Below are positions 1 to 10,600 of a DNA stretch of 64,000 nucleotides, in pieces. A program made the position numbers and the translations under genes. The notes beneath the pieces are model-generated. The model saw only the letters and a program-made list of their open reading frames with translations. It did no database searches and was not told where the DNA came from. The first letter of the stretch is position 1. Every line of letters starts with the position of its first letter. The stretch comes from Pseudoscleropodium purum (Eukaryota > Streptophyta > Bryopsida > Hypnales > Brachytheciaceae). The stretch is from contig OZ017805.1 of NCBI GenBank assembly GCA_963969395.1, forward strand, positions 5,456,001 through 5,520,000, read 5' to 3'.

Positions 1-945
1 GCTCGCAATAAGAAGCACGTGATCCTCCAGTTTGCCATACATCTGTTTGGCCTGTTGCATCCACTGGATTCCAGCTTCAAATAACTCTAGCTTTTCGGAA
101 TGTTTTGGATCTGGAATCGGTTCTTCATGTTCCGATGTTAACGCCTTCTCCCGTGCAACCGGATGTGTGGATTTCCTTCGTTTTTGGTCCATTGCTTCTT
201 CTTCCTCTTTTGGTTGCTTTTCTTCTTTGGATTCCTTCTCCTCCTTCTCCAACTCATCTGTGAGGCCGTACTTCAAGATCTCGACTCTGGTGTTGTACTC
301 AATTGTCTCCTCAACACTCAAGACCTTCTTGCGGTGATAGAGGAGGAACAAATACAAGGTGATAGGACTATGCTTTGCTCGGCCTACGTGCTCTACCAGC
401 TTGCCCACGATTCCCTTAATCATTCTTCTCCAATGGACAATCCGGTCCTCGAAAGCTCCACAAATGGTGTTGGCCACCGTGATTGTAATGCGGGTAGGCT
501 TTTTAGGATACAAGATCAGAATGAGAAAATTGAGTACCCGTCTATGCCTCTCATTCTTACAGTCACTAATTACAAAATCCTCCTTTGAATGGGCCTGACT
601 CCAAAACTTTTCAGCTACGTACTTATCCGCTCTTTCGGATAGTCCGAATCTATTCTTTTTAAACGAACAGACATCCACCTAGGTGTCTTCCGTATAAGCT
701 ACAGGTTGACTTTTCACTATCAAATCGTATTGATTTGGAACTCCGTAAATAAGTTTCTAAATCATCTCCTCGTTCTACATGCTCCATGGCCTATCTAACA
801 ATCTGACACACCCAATACACATGAGATCCTCTTCTAATTGAGCTCGGTGAGCCAGATTGGAAGGGATAACTAGACAAACCATCTGAGCTACAATTCCAGA
901 CTTTTGTCCAACCGGATCGGCAGCCGCCGCCACAAATCACCGACA
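1..945 (-). pseudogene. Broken coding region of LTR-like element copy 1
   Basis: Read on the minus strand, this region translates to a decayed relative of the 552-aa protein at 4835-6493. Recognisable blocks include DLMCIGCV, NQYDLIV, SFKKNRFGLS, ADKYVAEKF, NERHRRVLNF, KPTRITITVANTICGAF and WRRMIKGIVGKLVEHVG, in the same order as in the intact copy. A basic and acidic low-complexity stretch then follows. Several in-frame stops (for example near the WSM and EEMI blocks) and a missing start codon show that it is dead. The apparent plus-strand ORFs here (around 32-600) are antisense shadows. The function of the protein is unknown; the C-terminal part lies outside the window. Confidence 0.75.
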
Positions 946-1397
946 ATTGATAAACTAATCCGGTACTAATCCTTCCGTCCTTTTCCTATCTTAGTTGCTA
1001 TCTCACCACTCTTTCTATCAACTATACATTCATCAAGTTTAGCAAGTAGAGAAGGAGAGAAAGAGAAGTAGCAGTGGGTTTAAGTACCTAGCGCGTGGCC
1101 AACAGTTCTCGGTGAAGAACAAGTAGAACACCGTTCCCCTGATAGTCTCCTAGTTTCCTAGACTAGAAGTCTAGAACGTAGATTTGCAAAATCCAGTACT
1201 TTTTCGGATCCCGAATCTGTATCAGATTTGTTTCTGTAGCGTTACTAACAGTTTTAGCAATCCAGAAAACTGACTATTTCTATTATAGTCGTAGTGTAGC
1301 AGAAATCTCTAGGGGCTATCAAAAAAATGAAATTTGCAAGTCTATCTAATCCTAATTCTAGACTAATTTATCCAATTTGAGTTTTCATGCTCCCACA
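1..1397 (-). mobile_element. LTR-like element, copy 1 (partial, decayed)
   Basis: This is the 5' part of a minus-strand element of the same family as the intact copy at 4374-7669 and the decayed copy at 11795-15310. Read on the minus strand it begins TGTGGGAGCATG at 1397, closely matching the start of the third copy (TGTGGGAATACGG at 15310). Both then share a roughly 450-bp leader followed by the N-terminal coding domain. The 3' half lies beyond the left edge of the window, so its target duplication cannot be tested. Family membership is seen directly in the translation; the class (LTR-like) is inferred from the intact copy. Confidence 0.75.
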
Positions 1398-1864
1398 ATG
1401 TCTACTTCTACAACAAATGTTAACAAAGTTCCTCACAAAATGCAACCCTACGATAAAGGAAGGAGTCATAATTCAAAGGTATCTAAAAAGCGCATGCATA
1501 TTTTGCTTGATTTCGATAACCACGCTTTTGCAAGTTGGGAAAACTAACCACAATCGTGGACTGTGAAGACTTATGAAAAATACATTAATTGGTGTTACAT
1601 AGACAAAGTATTTGTACACTCTAAGCATAAAAAACAATGTAAATTCAAGAGCGTCAATCTTTACTATTGCAAAGACCCACTATTCCTTGAAAGATGCATC
1701 CAATTATAAGAATACCTATATAACATCACATATGTACATAGAAACAAATCTAAAATTACAATGTTGCGTATGGTGTGTGCAAAGGAGAGGCTCCATTATA
1801 GGGTGGATTGGCGTTCGATGAAGAGTAAAGCAAGAGTTTCAAAAAGCATTGATATCTCAAGAGC
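1398..1864. other. AT-rich flank, possible decayed coding sequence
   Basis: This stretch lies between the end of LTR-like copy 1 and the 181-codon ORF. The plus-strand frame starting at ATG 1398 reads about 150 codons with only three stops and includes protein-like blocks (YINWCYIDKVFVHSKHKKQ, NLYYCKDPLFLERCIQL). It could therefore be the 5' part of the gene at 1865, separated from it by a frameshift. No family is recognised. Confidence 0.3.
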
Positions 1865-2410
1865 ATGAAACTATATGAGCGAAGAAGGATAATAAAGGCA
1901 AAAAGCAATGACGAACCAATTACAGATGCATATGTAAAGTGGTCCAAGCACTCAAATGTTGACCTCAAATCGGGATGCACAAAAGAAGAAATGAACCAAA
2001 AATTCAAAATTCTAAGATCAACTAAACTTGGTAGATTTTTGGAAAATGTTATTGAAGACGAAAACATTAGGGCTACTACCTTTGGATTGAAAGAAGTAGG
2101 TAGTGATAGCACAATAGATGGACCATTGTCAAATCTTCTAGATCCTACAATTGAACACCTCGCTGAATTTGATAGGTGGGAAGCTAATCAAGCTATGTTG
2201 GAGCATCCAATGATGACTGGAGAGTTGCTACAATCCTACACATCTTTATTAAAGATGATTGAAGACCAAGAGGCTCAGCTTCGTCAACAAAAAGAAACTC
2301 ACAATATGCAAGTAGAAAACTTAAAGAGAGAGTTTAGTATTGAAGAGGAGGCATACAAAAAGAAGATTGAAGACGTTGAGCATGCCCTCCACCTAGCCCA
2401 TTCAGGATGA
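1865..2410 (+). CDS. Hypothetical protein with C-terminal coiled coil
   Basis: An ATG-started open frame of 181 codons, long for such AT-rich DNA. The N-terminal half is basic to mixed (KLYERRRIIKAK, DAYVKWSKHS). The middle carries acidic helical stretches, and the last 60 residues (about 120-178) form a heptad-rich coiled coil with many Glu, Lys and Gln residues (LKMIEDQEAQLRQQKETH, VENLKREFSIEEEAYKKKI). There is no signal peptide or membrane segment. Upstream DNA in another frame also looks protein-like, so this may be the 3' part of a longer transposon-derived gene broken by a frameshift. No family is recognised. It may simply be a recent relic. Confidence 0.4.
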   Translation: MKLYERRRIIKAKSNDEPITDAYVKWSKHSNVDLKSGCTKEEMNQKFKILRSTKLGRFLENVIEDENIRATTFGLKEVGSDSTIDGPLSNLLDPTIEHLAEFDRWEANQAMLEHPMMTGELLQSYTSLLKMIEDQEAQLRQQKETHNMQVENLKREFSIEEEAYKKKIEDVEHALHLAHSG

Positions 2411-3250
2411 CATTATTAGAATGATCATCTTTCCATGTTGTTAGGGAGGTTAGGAATTAGTTACAAATATGTAAGGGCATAAAGACATTATAAGCTTCTA
2501 TATAATATATAAAGTTGGAGAATGTTGATGACAAAATATTTGGTTACATTGCCATGTATGAACTTTGTATCTTTTGGAGAGGTTTATTCACTTTATTGGT
2601 ACTATAATTTGTTGAAATAAAAAATCAAATTGGTTCTTCTTAGATGAACAAAAAAATTCACCTAGCATTTTCATAGAATTTTACATGCATATTAATTCCA
2701 AATGCGCTACAATTCCAAGTGCAACCGATGGATTTTCAAACATTAAGGCGCGGACGCTAGGACGTCTAGGCGTGGACTTAAAGAAAGACCATGCACTTCA
2801 AGAGACTACCTCATTTAAGGACACTGGGACCCGGACGTAAAAGTGATAGGGCAGAAACATAGGGAATCAAGGTTTAGGAGACTTCTAGAGTGTCTCCAAA
2901 GTCTTCTTGGTTTAGACAAATGAGCGTAGACATAGGGATGTTGGAGTGCAACGCCATAACTCCAAGTCCTCTTCTAGATTTCCAAGCGCCAGGGCGTGAA
3001 CAAAAGCTAGGGCATGGATTCTAGGACGTAGACAAAATTTGGGGCATAAATGGAAGCTAGGGCACAGATGTTGGGGCATGGACTTGAGGTCCAAACGCGG
3101 ATACTATAGAACAGTTCATTGCGGGACACAAATTTGCAATGTCACTTTGGATCTTGCCTTTCATTTGATAGTAGGGATTGTTTTAGACTACCAACCTATA
3201 CTTAATGAACTGAAGTTAAACGATGGTTTCAATTTCAAAATTTGGAAGGG
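2411..3250. repeat. Intergenic DNA with a degenerate GCTAGGGCGTGGAC-type minisatellite
   Basis: No gene is supported. Between about 2740 and 3105 short motifs related to GCTAGG(G/A)CGTGGAC recur irregularly (for example ggacgctaggacgtctagg near 2752, gctagggcatgg near 3008, gctagggcacag near 3056). This produces a repetitive minus-strand translation rich in CP, HAL and LRP. The remainder is AT-rich with no clear features. Confidence 0.4.
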
Positions 3251-4373
3251 AGACACTTATACCAAAAAAAAATTTATGAGTAGGAAGTCCCTTTCACCAT
3301 TGATTTTTATTTTTCACTTAAAGGGTATAGGTTATTTTTCATGTGCTTTCATGCATTTAAACTAGGAAGTAGAACAAAGAAAATATCATGAGAGGGAAAT
3401 CCCTTTCACTATTTAAATTTTTTTCACTTAAAGGGTATAGGTTACTTGTTTCGTGTCTTAGTACATTTAAATTAGGAAGTAGAAAAAAAAATTCTTATAA
3501 GAGAAAAGTCCCTTTAGCCATTGATTTCTTTTTTCACTTAAACAGTATAGGATATTTTTCACATACCTTACTGCATTTAAATTAGGAAGTAGAATAAAAA
3601 TATATCATGAGAAGGAAGTCCCCTTCACCATTGATTTCTTTTTTTCAATTAAAGGGTATAGGTTTTTTTTCAATTAAAAGGTATAGGTTATTTTTCAAGT
3701 GCCTTCATACATTTAAATTAGGAAGTAGAAAAAAATATATCTTAAGAAGAAAGTCCCTTTCACCATTGAATTATAGTTTTCATTTATACAATATAGGCAA
3801 CTTGTCATGTGCCTTGGTGCATTTAAATGAGGAAGTAGAAAAAAAATATCTTAAGAAGAAAGTCCCTTTTACCATTGATTTAAAGTTTTCATTTATATGA
3901 TATAGGTCACTTGTCACGTGCCTTGGTACATTTAAATGAAGAAGGAAAAAAAATATCATAAAAAGGAAGTCCTTTGCACCATTGATTTTTTCTTTTCACA
4001 TAAAAGGTATAAGTTACTTGTCTTGTGCCATGGTACATTTAAATTAGGAAGTAGAAAAAAAAATATCTTAAGAAGAAAGTTCCTTACTTCCTTTCACCAT
4101 TGAATTATAGTTTTCATGTATACAATATAGGTCACTTATCACATGCCTTGGTACATTTAAATGAGGAAGGAGAAAAAAAAATATCATGGAAAGGAAGTCC
4201 CTTTCACCATTGATTTTTTCTTTTAACATAAAAGGTATAGGTTACTTGTCTTGTGCCATGGTACATTTAAATTAGGAAGTAGAAAAAAAAATATCTTAAG
4301 AAGAAAGTTCCTTACTTCCTTTCACCATTGAATTATAGTTTTCATGTACACAATATAGGTCACTTATCACATG
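3250..4373. repeat. ~110-bp satellite array, block 1
   Basis: Tandem units of about 108-115 bp. Each has a run close to AGTCCCTTTCACCATTGATT, a T-rich run, TTCACTTAAAGGGTATAGGTTA, then TGTGCCTTGGTGCATTTAAA and TTAGGAAGTAGAAAAAAA. About ten units are present. The final part shows a two-unit higher-order repeat: nearly identical 230-bp segments begin near 4035 and 4265, and a third continues after the insertion at 7675. The array is interrupted by the LTR-like element at 4374. Several ORFs of 60-100 codons run through it, but they are translations of the repeat and not genes. Confidence 0.9.
4369..4373. repeat. Left 5-bp target-site duplication (acatg) of copy 2
   Basis: The bases acatg stand directly before TGTCGCAGC and again at 7670-7674 directly after GCTGCGACA. 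The uninterrupted satellite variant cacttatcacatgccttgg at about 4133 shows that only one copy was present before insertion. Confidence 0.9.
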
Positions 4374-4646
4374 TGTCGCAGCTTAGAATTTTGATTTTCT
4401 TAGTATACACCCAAATAGGAACGGAAACTAGTAATTAGCTAACTGGATCCGATTAGGTGGGGAAGGAAAACTCAGAATTAGCACGGAACGTGAAGTAGTG
4501 GGCTTCTTGGATCTAACCCGGTCAGGAGTAACTAACGACGGAAACAGAATGTAACACGGATTAGGTCTAGGACCGGATGATGATGATGAACCGGATTATG
4601 ATGGTAAACCGGATTCATGATGACAAACCGGAAAGGGTCCAGGGAC

Positions 4647-4653
4647 TATAAAA
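4647..4653 (+). promoter_or_regulatory. TATA box of LTR-like element copy 2
   Basis: The sequence actataaaaggagg contains a canonical TATAAAA, 273 bp into the element and 188 bp before the ATG at 4835. It is followed by a C-rich run (ttgcacccccttt) that could hold the transcription start. The third copy has a weaker tatttaaat at the equivalent place on the minus strand (near 14990). The position of the start site is not known. Confidence 0.65.
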
Positions 4654-4834
4654 GGAGGAGCTTTCACTGTTGCACCCCCTTTTAGAAACTCGACCTTGAG
4701 CGCACGATTGAGTTTTTGTCGTTTGTGCGTCTGTGCATTTGTGTTCTGTTCGTTTTCATTCCGGTTGAGATCGGAGAGAGGAAGTGAGGAACGGGACGTG
4801 CGGCTAGGAGAGAGTGAGGTAGATGTGAGTGGGA

Positions 4835-6493
4835 ATGCCTCAGCTACGTAGGTCGAGACAAGCGAGTCCCTCTGAAGGCGAGGTGAAGCTCCGGAAAGTC
4901 ATTCCGGTTATTCCCTCCACAGAGCCGGAAAAGGCTGAACTCATGGATGATCTCAAATCCATGGGTTGCGTAGGGTTTGCCGAGAAACCTTGGGGTTTTA
5001 GGGAGGAGAGAATGGTCAAGGAGCTCCTCGGAAAGTTGTCCAACCAGTTTGACAACACCGTGAGGGGAGCTCCCGTCAGCTGGAACGAGGGGATGTGGAG
5101 AGCGGTTTACGGTTTCCGGGCAGGAGGTTTGGGAATGGCGAGCCGGAAGGATGAGTTTGTCCGAGGGAAGTTCAAGGGAGCCGTCAACCCGAAGGACGGA
5201 TACGCGGTCGAGGATTGCTTGGATGACCGACACCGTCGGCTCCTGCAATTCCTGGTTCCGGTTCTTCACCCGGAAAAGCCGACCAGGGTGACGATCACCC
5301 TCGGCAACACCATTTTCGGTGCCCTCAGTGGAACCCGGAAAGTGGACTGGGCACGGATCATTTCCGATCTCGTGGCCCAGCTGGTTAGTAGGGTTGGGAA
5401 GAAAAGGGCCACTCCAGTGTGCCCTTACCTCTTCCACCTCTATCGGGAGAACCAAGTCCTCACCGATACGGAGGAGAGGGCGTGGAAGACGCAGGAAGTG
5501 CTCCTGAAGTATGGGGAGTCGGAGACGGATGATGAGGCGGAATCCGATTCCGGGTCAGACCGGGAGTCCAGCGAGGAAGAGGAGGAGCCGATGCCGCCGA
5601 TCAAGCAACAGAAGCTGACGCCTCCACACAAGCGCGGGACGCCTCCTGGTCAAGACAAACCGGCCCCGGAGGAGAAACCGGAAGCCGAGAAGACCAATTC
5701 CGGGGGAGATCCGGATATGCAAGATCCGTTCAACGGTCTGATCAATGTCCTCTGCAACATCAGGGCAGATTGGGAGGTCAAGCACAGGACGCTTGCGGCA
5801 ATCGGCAAGTTGGTGGGTGCTGCACCGGACAGCAACTTGGCGGAACAAGTGGCGCAATGCATCACGAATCCGAAAGAGACCCGGAAGCAGGAAGCCGAGA
5901 TCCGCCGGTTGCAGGAGGAGGTAGATAAACTGAAGGCAACACTTTTTGCCTATCAGGAAGACGTGACGGCAGCTCGGGAGATGGCGGAGGAGACTCGGAA
6001 GGTGGCCGAGCAGATCAAGGCGGTCCTGGGAGAGACCGGAACGGCAGCGGCCAAGGCGAAGCTCTTCGACGAGAAGATCCACGAAGAGAAGAAACTATCC
6101 GGTTCCCGGATGGTCCGGATTCTCGCGGACTTCGCCGAGCAGGTGGAGACGGCAATGGTGGAGGGGCAGAAGGCAGCGGACCGGATCGAGGAGAGCAGCC
6201 GGAAGCTGACGGGAGCGACGTGCGACAAAGGTATTCACCTTTTGAACATCTCACTACCGGACCTCTTTCCGGATGCAACTATGGCGAAGGACAGGAAGGA
6301 TTGGACTCCTGAGTCCAAGAAGTCTGCACGGACTGCGACTCCGGGCACGAGACCGGATATCACCATCGACCTGGAGTCTCCACCCGGACCGAATCCTGCG
6401 GAGGGGGAACGGGTCCGGAATTTAAGTGAAGTTTTCGAGGAGCTAGTCCCGGAGACCGGAAGCCCGACGATAGGATCTAGAGTTGTAGGGTAG
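4835..6493 (+). CDS. 552-aa element-encoded protein: conserved N-domain, acidic linker, coiled coil
   Basis: The first in-frame ATG is at 4835; a GTG six bases earlier is not needed and the upstream ATG at 4823 is followed at once by a stop. The N-terminal domain (about residues 20-225) contains MGCVGFAEKPWGF, DDRHRRLLQFLVPVLH, RVTITLGNTIFGALSG, VDWARIISDLVAQLV and YLFHLYRENQVL. It is conserved in the two decayed copies of the element. A Glu/Asp/Ser-rich linker with a PPIKQQK basic patch (about 226-295) and a long Ala/Glu/Lys coiled coil (about 345-465) follow. There are no membrane segments. The layout resembles plant transposon proteins annotated as 'putative plant transposon protein'; that comparison is from memory. 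A structural, gag-like or DNA-binding role is inference. The frame is fully open and GC-rich, which suggests recent activity. Confidence 0.7.
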   Translation: MPQLRRSRQASPSEGEVKLRKVIPVIPSTEPEKAELMDDLKSMGCVGFAEKPWGFREERMVKELLGKLSNQFDNTVRGAPVSWNEGMWRAVYGFRAGGLGMASRKDEFVRGKFKGAVNPKDGYAVEDCLDDRHRRLLQFLVPVLHPEKPTRVTITLGNTIFGALSGTRKVDWARIISDLVAQLVSRVGKKRATPVCPYLFHLYRENQVLTDTEERAWKTQEVLLKYGESETDDEAESDSGSDRESSEEEEEPMPPIKQQKLTPPHKRGTPPGQDKPAPEEKPEAEKTNSGGDPDMQDPFNGLINVLCNIRADWEVKHRTLAAIGKLVGAAPDSNLAEQVAQCITNPKETRKQEAEIRRLQEEVDKLKATLFAYQEDVTAAREMAEETRKVAEQIKAVLGETGTAAAKAKLFDEKIHEEKKLSGSRMVRILADFAEQVETAMVEGQKAADRIEESSRKLTGATCDKGIHLLNISLPDLFPDATMAKDRKDWTPESKKSARTATPGTRPDITIDLESPPGPNPAEGERVRNLSEVFEELVPETGSPTIGSRVVG

Positions 6494-7669
6494 ATAGGAT
6501 TTTAATTTCAGTTAGGAGTAGGAGCGGATCCGGATCCGGCTCAACAGTATTAGGTTAGACCGGAAGTTAGATTTAGGTGGCGGCGGACCCCCACGGGTTT
6601 TCCGCTCCTTTTTGTGCTTTTAGGGTTTTGACCCTTTGTATATAAATCGGTTCCTGCGATGGGAATTGGGAGTTGTTCATTTTGCAAACTTCTTGTACCT
6701 TTCTATTCTCTTCGTTGTGTATCTCTCTCCAGCGCGACAGGATTGTATGATGTGGAGTTAGGATAGTACGAGCCGGTTTGCAAGTGATTTCTCCCCTTGG
6801 TGTTTCTTTTCCGATCCTAGGTGCATGTGAGTAGGTACCGAAGAGTTGGGAGTGAACTTAGTTCCTCAGCACGTTTAGAGTTTGAGATTCCGGGTGAGAA
6901 AGCCGTTGTTAGGCTAGGCGGGTAGGGAGGGATTCCTTAGCTGCGCTAGAACTCCCGGGTGGGAAATCCGGTTGAGTGTCCGATCTCCTGTGAGGTCTCA
7001 CCACCCGTATGGGTAACGGAAGAACTTTAGTTGATGTTGGAACGGACGGGTGCACTTGTAACCACCCGTCTTCGCACGGATCGGAAGTAGCATCAAGGTC
7101 GTTGTAGTACGAGAGGGTCGAGTGTGGGGTCTTTGTGTGACCTACGACCTGGATTGCTATCTGGGTTGTTGTGAAGGACCAAACCGGATCCGGATTAGCT
7201 TAGGAGTCTAGAAGGTAGGACAATGGGTCTTCAGCCACTATAAGTCACGGAAGGAGTGGTGGGCCTACCACTCTCAAAATTAAGCGGCGACCCCTCTGAT
7301 GGTGAAACAGAGGCAAAACCAAACCGGATAGGATTACGGGTACAGAATGACCATTCCGACCGGATTGGTCAGGACGGATTTCTAGGATCGGAAGTTGTGA
7401 GATCCTGGGATTTGGGTATTTGTACGGACCGGATAGTTAGTAGGACCGGAAGAAGGAGTAATCCGGTCTGTAGTTATCTGGTGTGGTAGTATTTCTGGTT
7501 CTAGATCTAGGACCGGAAAGTAAGATTGGAATACTGACTAAGCTTAACTGCTTAATAGAGCTAGATACTTCACAGGATCTCGTGGGTTCGATCTTTAGAG
7601 TCACTTAGTTATACTCTAGAGCGATTTTTGTGAGTATAATGGGGAATTGACCTGCCCTGTGCTGCGACA
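6494..7669 (+). other. 3' untranslated part of LTR-like element copy 2
   Basis: No ORF above 80 codons is convincing here. A second TATA-like run (gtatataaat, 6639-6647) follows the stop codon by 150 bp. The block ctctgatggtgaaacagagg near 7293-7312 is conserved in the third copy (minus strand near 12050), showing that the two elements share their 3' regions. The pentamer CCGGA and its complement are strikingly frequent. Confidence 0.6.
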
Positions 7670-10600
7670 ACATGCCTTGGTACATTTAAATGAGGAAGGA
7701 GAAAAAAAAATATCATGGAAAGGAAGTCCCTTTCACCATTGATTTTTTCTTTTTACATAAAAGGTATAGGTTACTTGTCTTGTGCCATGGTACATTTAAA
7801 TTAGGAAGTAGAAAAAAAATATTATAAGAAAAAAGTCCCTTTCACCATTGATTTTTTTTTCATTTAAAAGATATAGGTTACTTTTCATGTGCCTTGGTGC
7901 ATTTAAATTAGGAAGTAGAACAAAAAACATCTTATGAAGAAAGTCCCTTTAACCACTGATTTATAGTTTTCATATATACGGTATAGGTTACTTGTCAAGT
8001 GCCTTGGTACATTTAAATTAGGAAGTAGAAAAAAAAATATCATAAAGAGTCCCTTTCACCATTAATTTTTATTTTCCACTTAAAGGGTATAGATCACTTT
8101 TTGTGTGCCTTGGTGCATTTAAATTAGAAAATAGAAAAAATATATATTATGAGAAGGAAGTCCCTTTCACTATTGATTTTTATTTTACACTTACAGGATA
8201 TAGGTCACTTTTTGCATGCCTTGGTGCATTTAAATTAGGAAGTAGAAAAAACAAACATGAAAAGGAGGTTTGTTTCACCATTGAATTCTTTTTCTCACTC
8301 AAAGGGTATAGGATATTTTTAACATGCCTTGGTGCATTTAAACTACAAAGTAGAAAAAAAAATGTCATGAGAAGGAAGTCCCTTTCAGCATTACTTTCTT
8401 TTTTTCACTTAATGAATATAGGTTATTTGTCTCATGCCTTGGTGCATTTAAATTAGGAAGTAGAAAAAAATATATCGTAAGAAGAAAGCCCTTTTCATTA
8501 TTGATTTTCTTTCACTTAAAGAGTATAGGTTAGTTTTTACGTGTGTCATTGCATTTCAATTAGGAAGTAGAAAAAAATATCATGAGAAGGAAGTCCCTTT
8601 GATAGTTGATTTTTTTATTTTACATAAAGGGTATAGGTTACTTGTCTAGTGCCATGGTACATTTAAACTAGGAAGTAGAAAAAAACATATAGTAAGAAGA
8701 AAGCCCCTTTTACCATTGATTTCTCTTTTTCACTTAAAGGGTATAGGTTATTTTTCATGTGCCTTGGTGCATTTAAATTAGGAAGTAGAACAAAAAAATA
8801 TAATGAGAAGGAAACCCCTTACACCATTAATATTTTTTTTACTTAAAGGATATAGGTTATTTGTCTCGTGCCTTGGTACATTTAAATTAGAAAGTAGAAA
8901 AAAAATATCATAAGAAGAAAGTCCCTTTAATCATTGATTTCTTTTTTCACCTAAAGAGTATACGATATTTTTTACGTGCCTTAGTGCATTTAAATTAGGA
9001 AGTAGAAAAAAAGTACATCATAAGAAGGAAGTCCTCTTCACCATTGATTTCTTTTATCACTTAAAGGGTATAGGTTATTTTTTAGGTGCCTTGGTACATT
9101 TAAATTAGGAAGTAGAAAAAAAATATCGTAAGAAAAAAGTCCCTTTCACCATTCATTTTTTTTCACTTAAAGAGTATAGGATATTTTTCACATCCCTTAG
9201 TGCATTTAAACTAGAAAGTAGAAGAAAAATATATCATTCAAAGGAAGTCCCCTTCACCATTGATTTTTTTTTTTCACTTAAAGGATATAGGTTATTTTTC
9301 ACGTACCTTGATGCATTTAAATTAGAAAGTAGAAAAAAAAGTATCATGAGAAATAAGTCCCTTTAACCATTGATTTCTTTTTTTTCACATAAAGGGTTTA
9401 GGTTATTAGTTTCGAGCCTTGGTAAATTGGATGTAGGAAGTAGGAAAAAAAATAATAAGAAGAACCCTTCTTTCACCATTGATTTCTTTTCTTTACTTAA
9501 AAGGTATAGGTTATTGTTCACGTGCCTTGTTACATTTAAACTCAAAAGTAGAAAAAAAAAATATCATAAGAAGAAAGTCCCTTTGAACATTGATTTTTTT
9601 TTTTCATTTAAAGGGTGTAGATTACTTGTCTTGTGTCTTGGTACAAATAAATTTGGAAGTAGAAAAAAAAACATCATAAGAAAAAATCCCTTTTCACTAT
9701 TGATTTCTTTTATTCACTTAAAGGATACATGTTATTTTTCACGTGCCTTGGTACATTTAAAATAGGAAATAGAAAGAAAAAAAAGTCATGAGAAGGAAGT
9801 CTCTTTCACCATTGATTTTTTTTTTCAAGTAAACAGTATAGATTACTTGTCTCAAGCTTTGGTACATTTAAATTAGGAAGTAGAAGAAGAAAATATCATA
9901 AGAAGGAAGTCCCTTTTATCATTTTCTATTTTTTCACTTAAAAGGTATAGGTTATTTTTCACGTGCCTTGGTGCATTTAAATTAGGAAGTAGAAAAAAAA
10001 ACATCGTAAGAAGAAAGTCCCTTTCACTAGTGGTTGATAGTTTTCATTTATACAATACAAATTACTTGTCACATGCCTTGGTACATTTAATTTAGGAAGT
10101 AGAAAAAGAATATATCATGAGGTAGAAGTCCCTTTTATCATTTTCTATTTTTTCACTTAAAAGGTATAGGTTATTTTTCACATGTCGTGGTGCATTCAAA
10201 TTAGGAAGTAGAAAAAAGATTTCAAGTGGAGGAAGTTCTTTTTACCATTGATTTCTTTTTTTTCCTTAAAGGATATAGGTTACTTGTCTTGTGCTTTGGT
10301 ATACTTAAAGTAGGAAGTAGAAAAATAACACCACAAGAAGAAAGTCCCTTTCACCATTAATTGATAGTTTTCATTTATACGGTATAAGTTACTTGTTACG
10401 TGCCTAAGTACATTTAAATAAGGAAGTATGAAAAAAAATAGCGTAAGAAGCCAACTCTTTTCACCATTGATTTCATTTTTTCACTTAAAGGATATAGGTT
10501 ACTTGTCATGTGCCTTGGTACACTTAAATTAGGAAGTAGGAAAAAAAATTTAATATGGAGGAAGTCCCTTTCAATATTGATTTATTTTTTTCACTTAAAG

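Larger units (their letters stand above)
4374..7669 (+). mobile_element. Intact LTR-like element (3,296 bp) with one ORF, copy 2
   Basis: The ends are TGTCGCAGC and GCTGCGACA, a perfect 9-bp inverted repeat in the TG...CA form of LTRs. It is flanked by a perfect 5-bp duplication, acatg (4369-4373 and 7670-7674), and the split satellite unit joins exactly when one acatg is removed. There is no long direct repeat between the two ends, no reverse transcriptase, integrase or transposase, and only one ORF (4835-6493). Known biology: TG...CA plus a 5-bp duplication is typical of LTR retrotransposons. Inference: this is either a long solo LTR that carries a gene, or an unusual non-autonomous element. 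GC content is far above that of the flanks. Confidence 0.8.

Noticed and set aside
32..598. Plus-strand ORFs at the left edge
   Set aside because: Antisense to the decayed minus-strand coding region of LTR-like copy 1.
4844..6278. Several antisense ORFs (up to 203 codons) on the minus strand
   Set aside because: They are shadows of the GC-rich 552-codon ORF, which has the promoter, the conserved homologues and the better coding character.
8103..9765. ORFs of 117 and 131 codons and others in the satellite
   Set aside because: They are repeating translations of the ~110-bp unit (FTIDF..LKGYRLL..LGAFKLGSRKK) without independent support.
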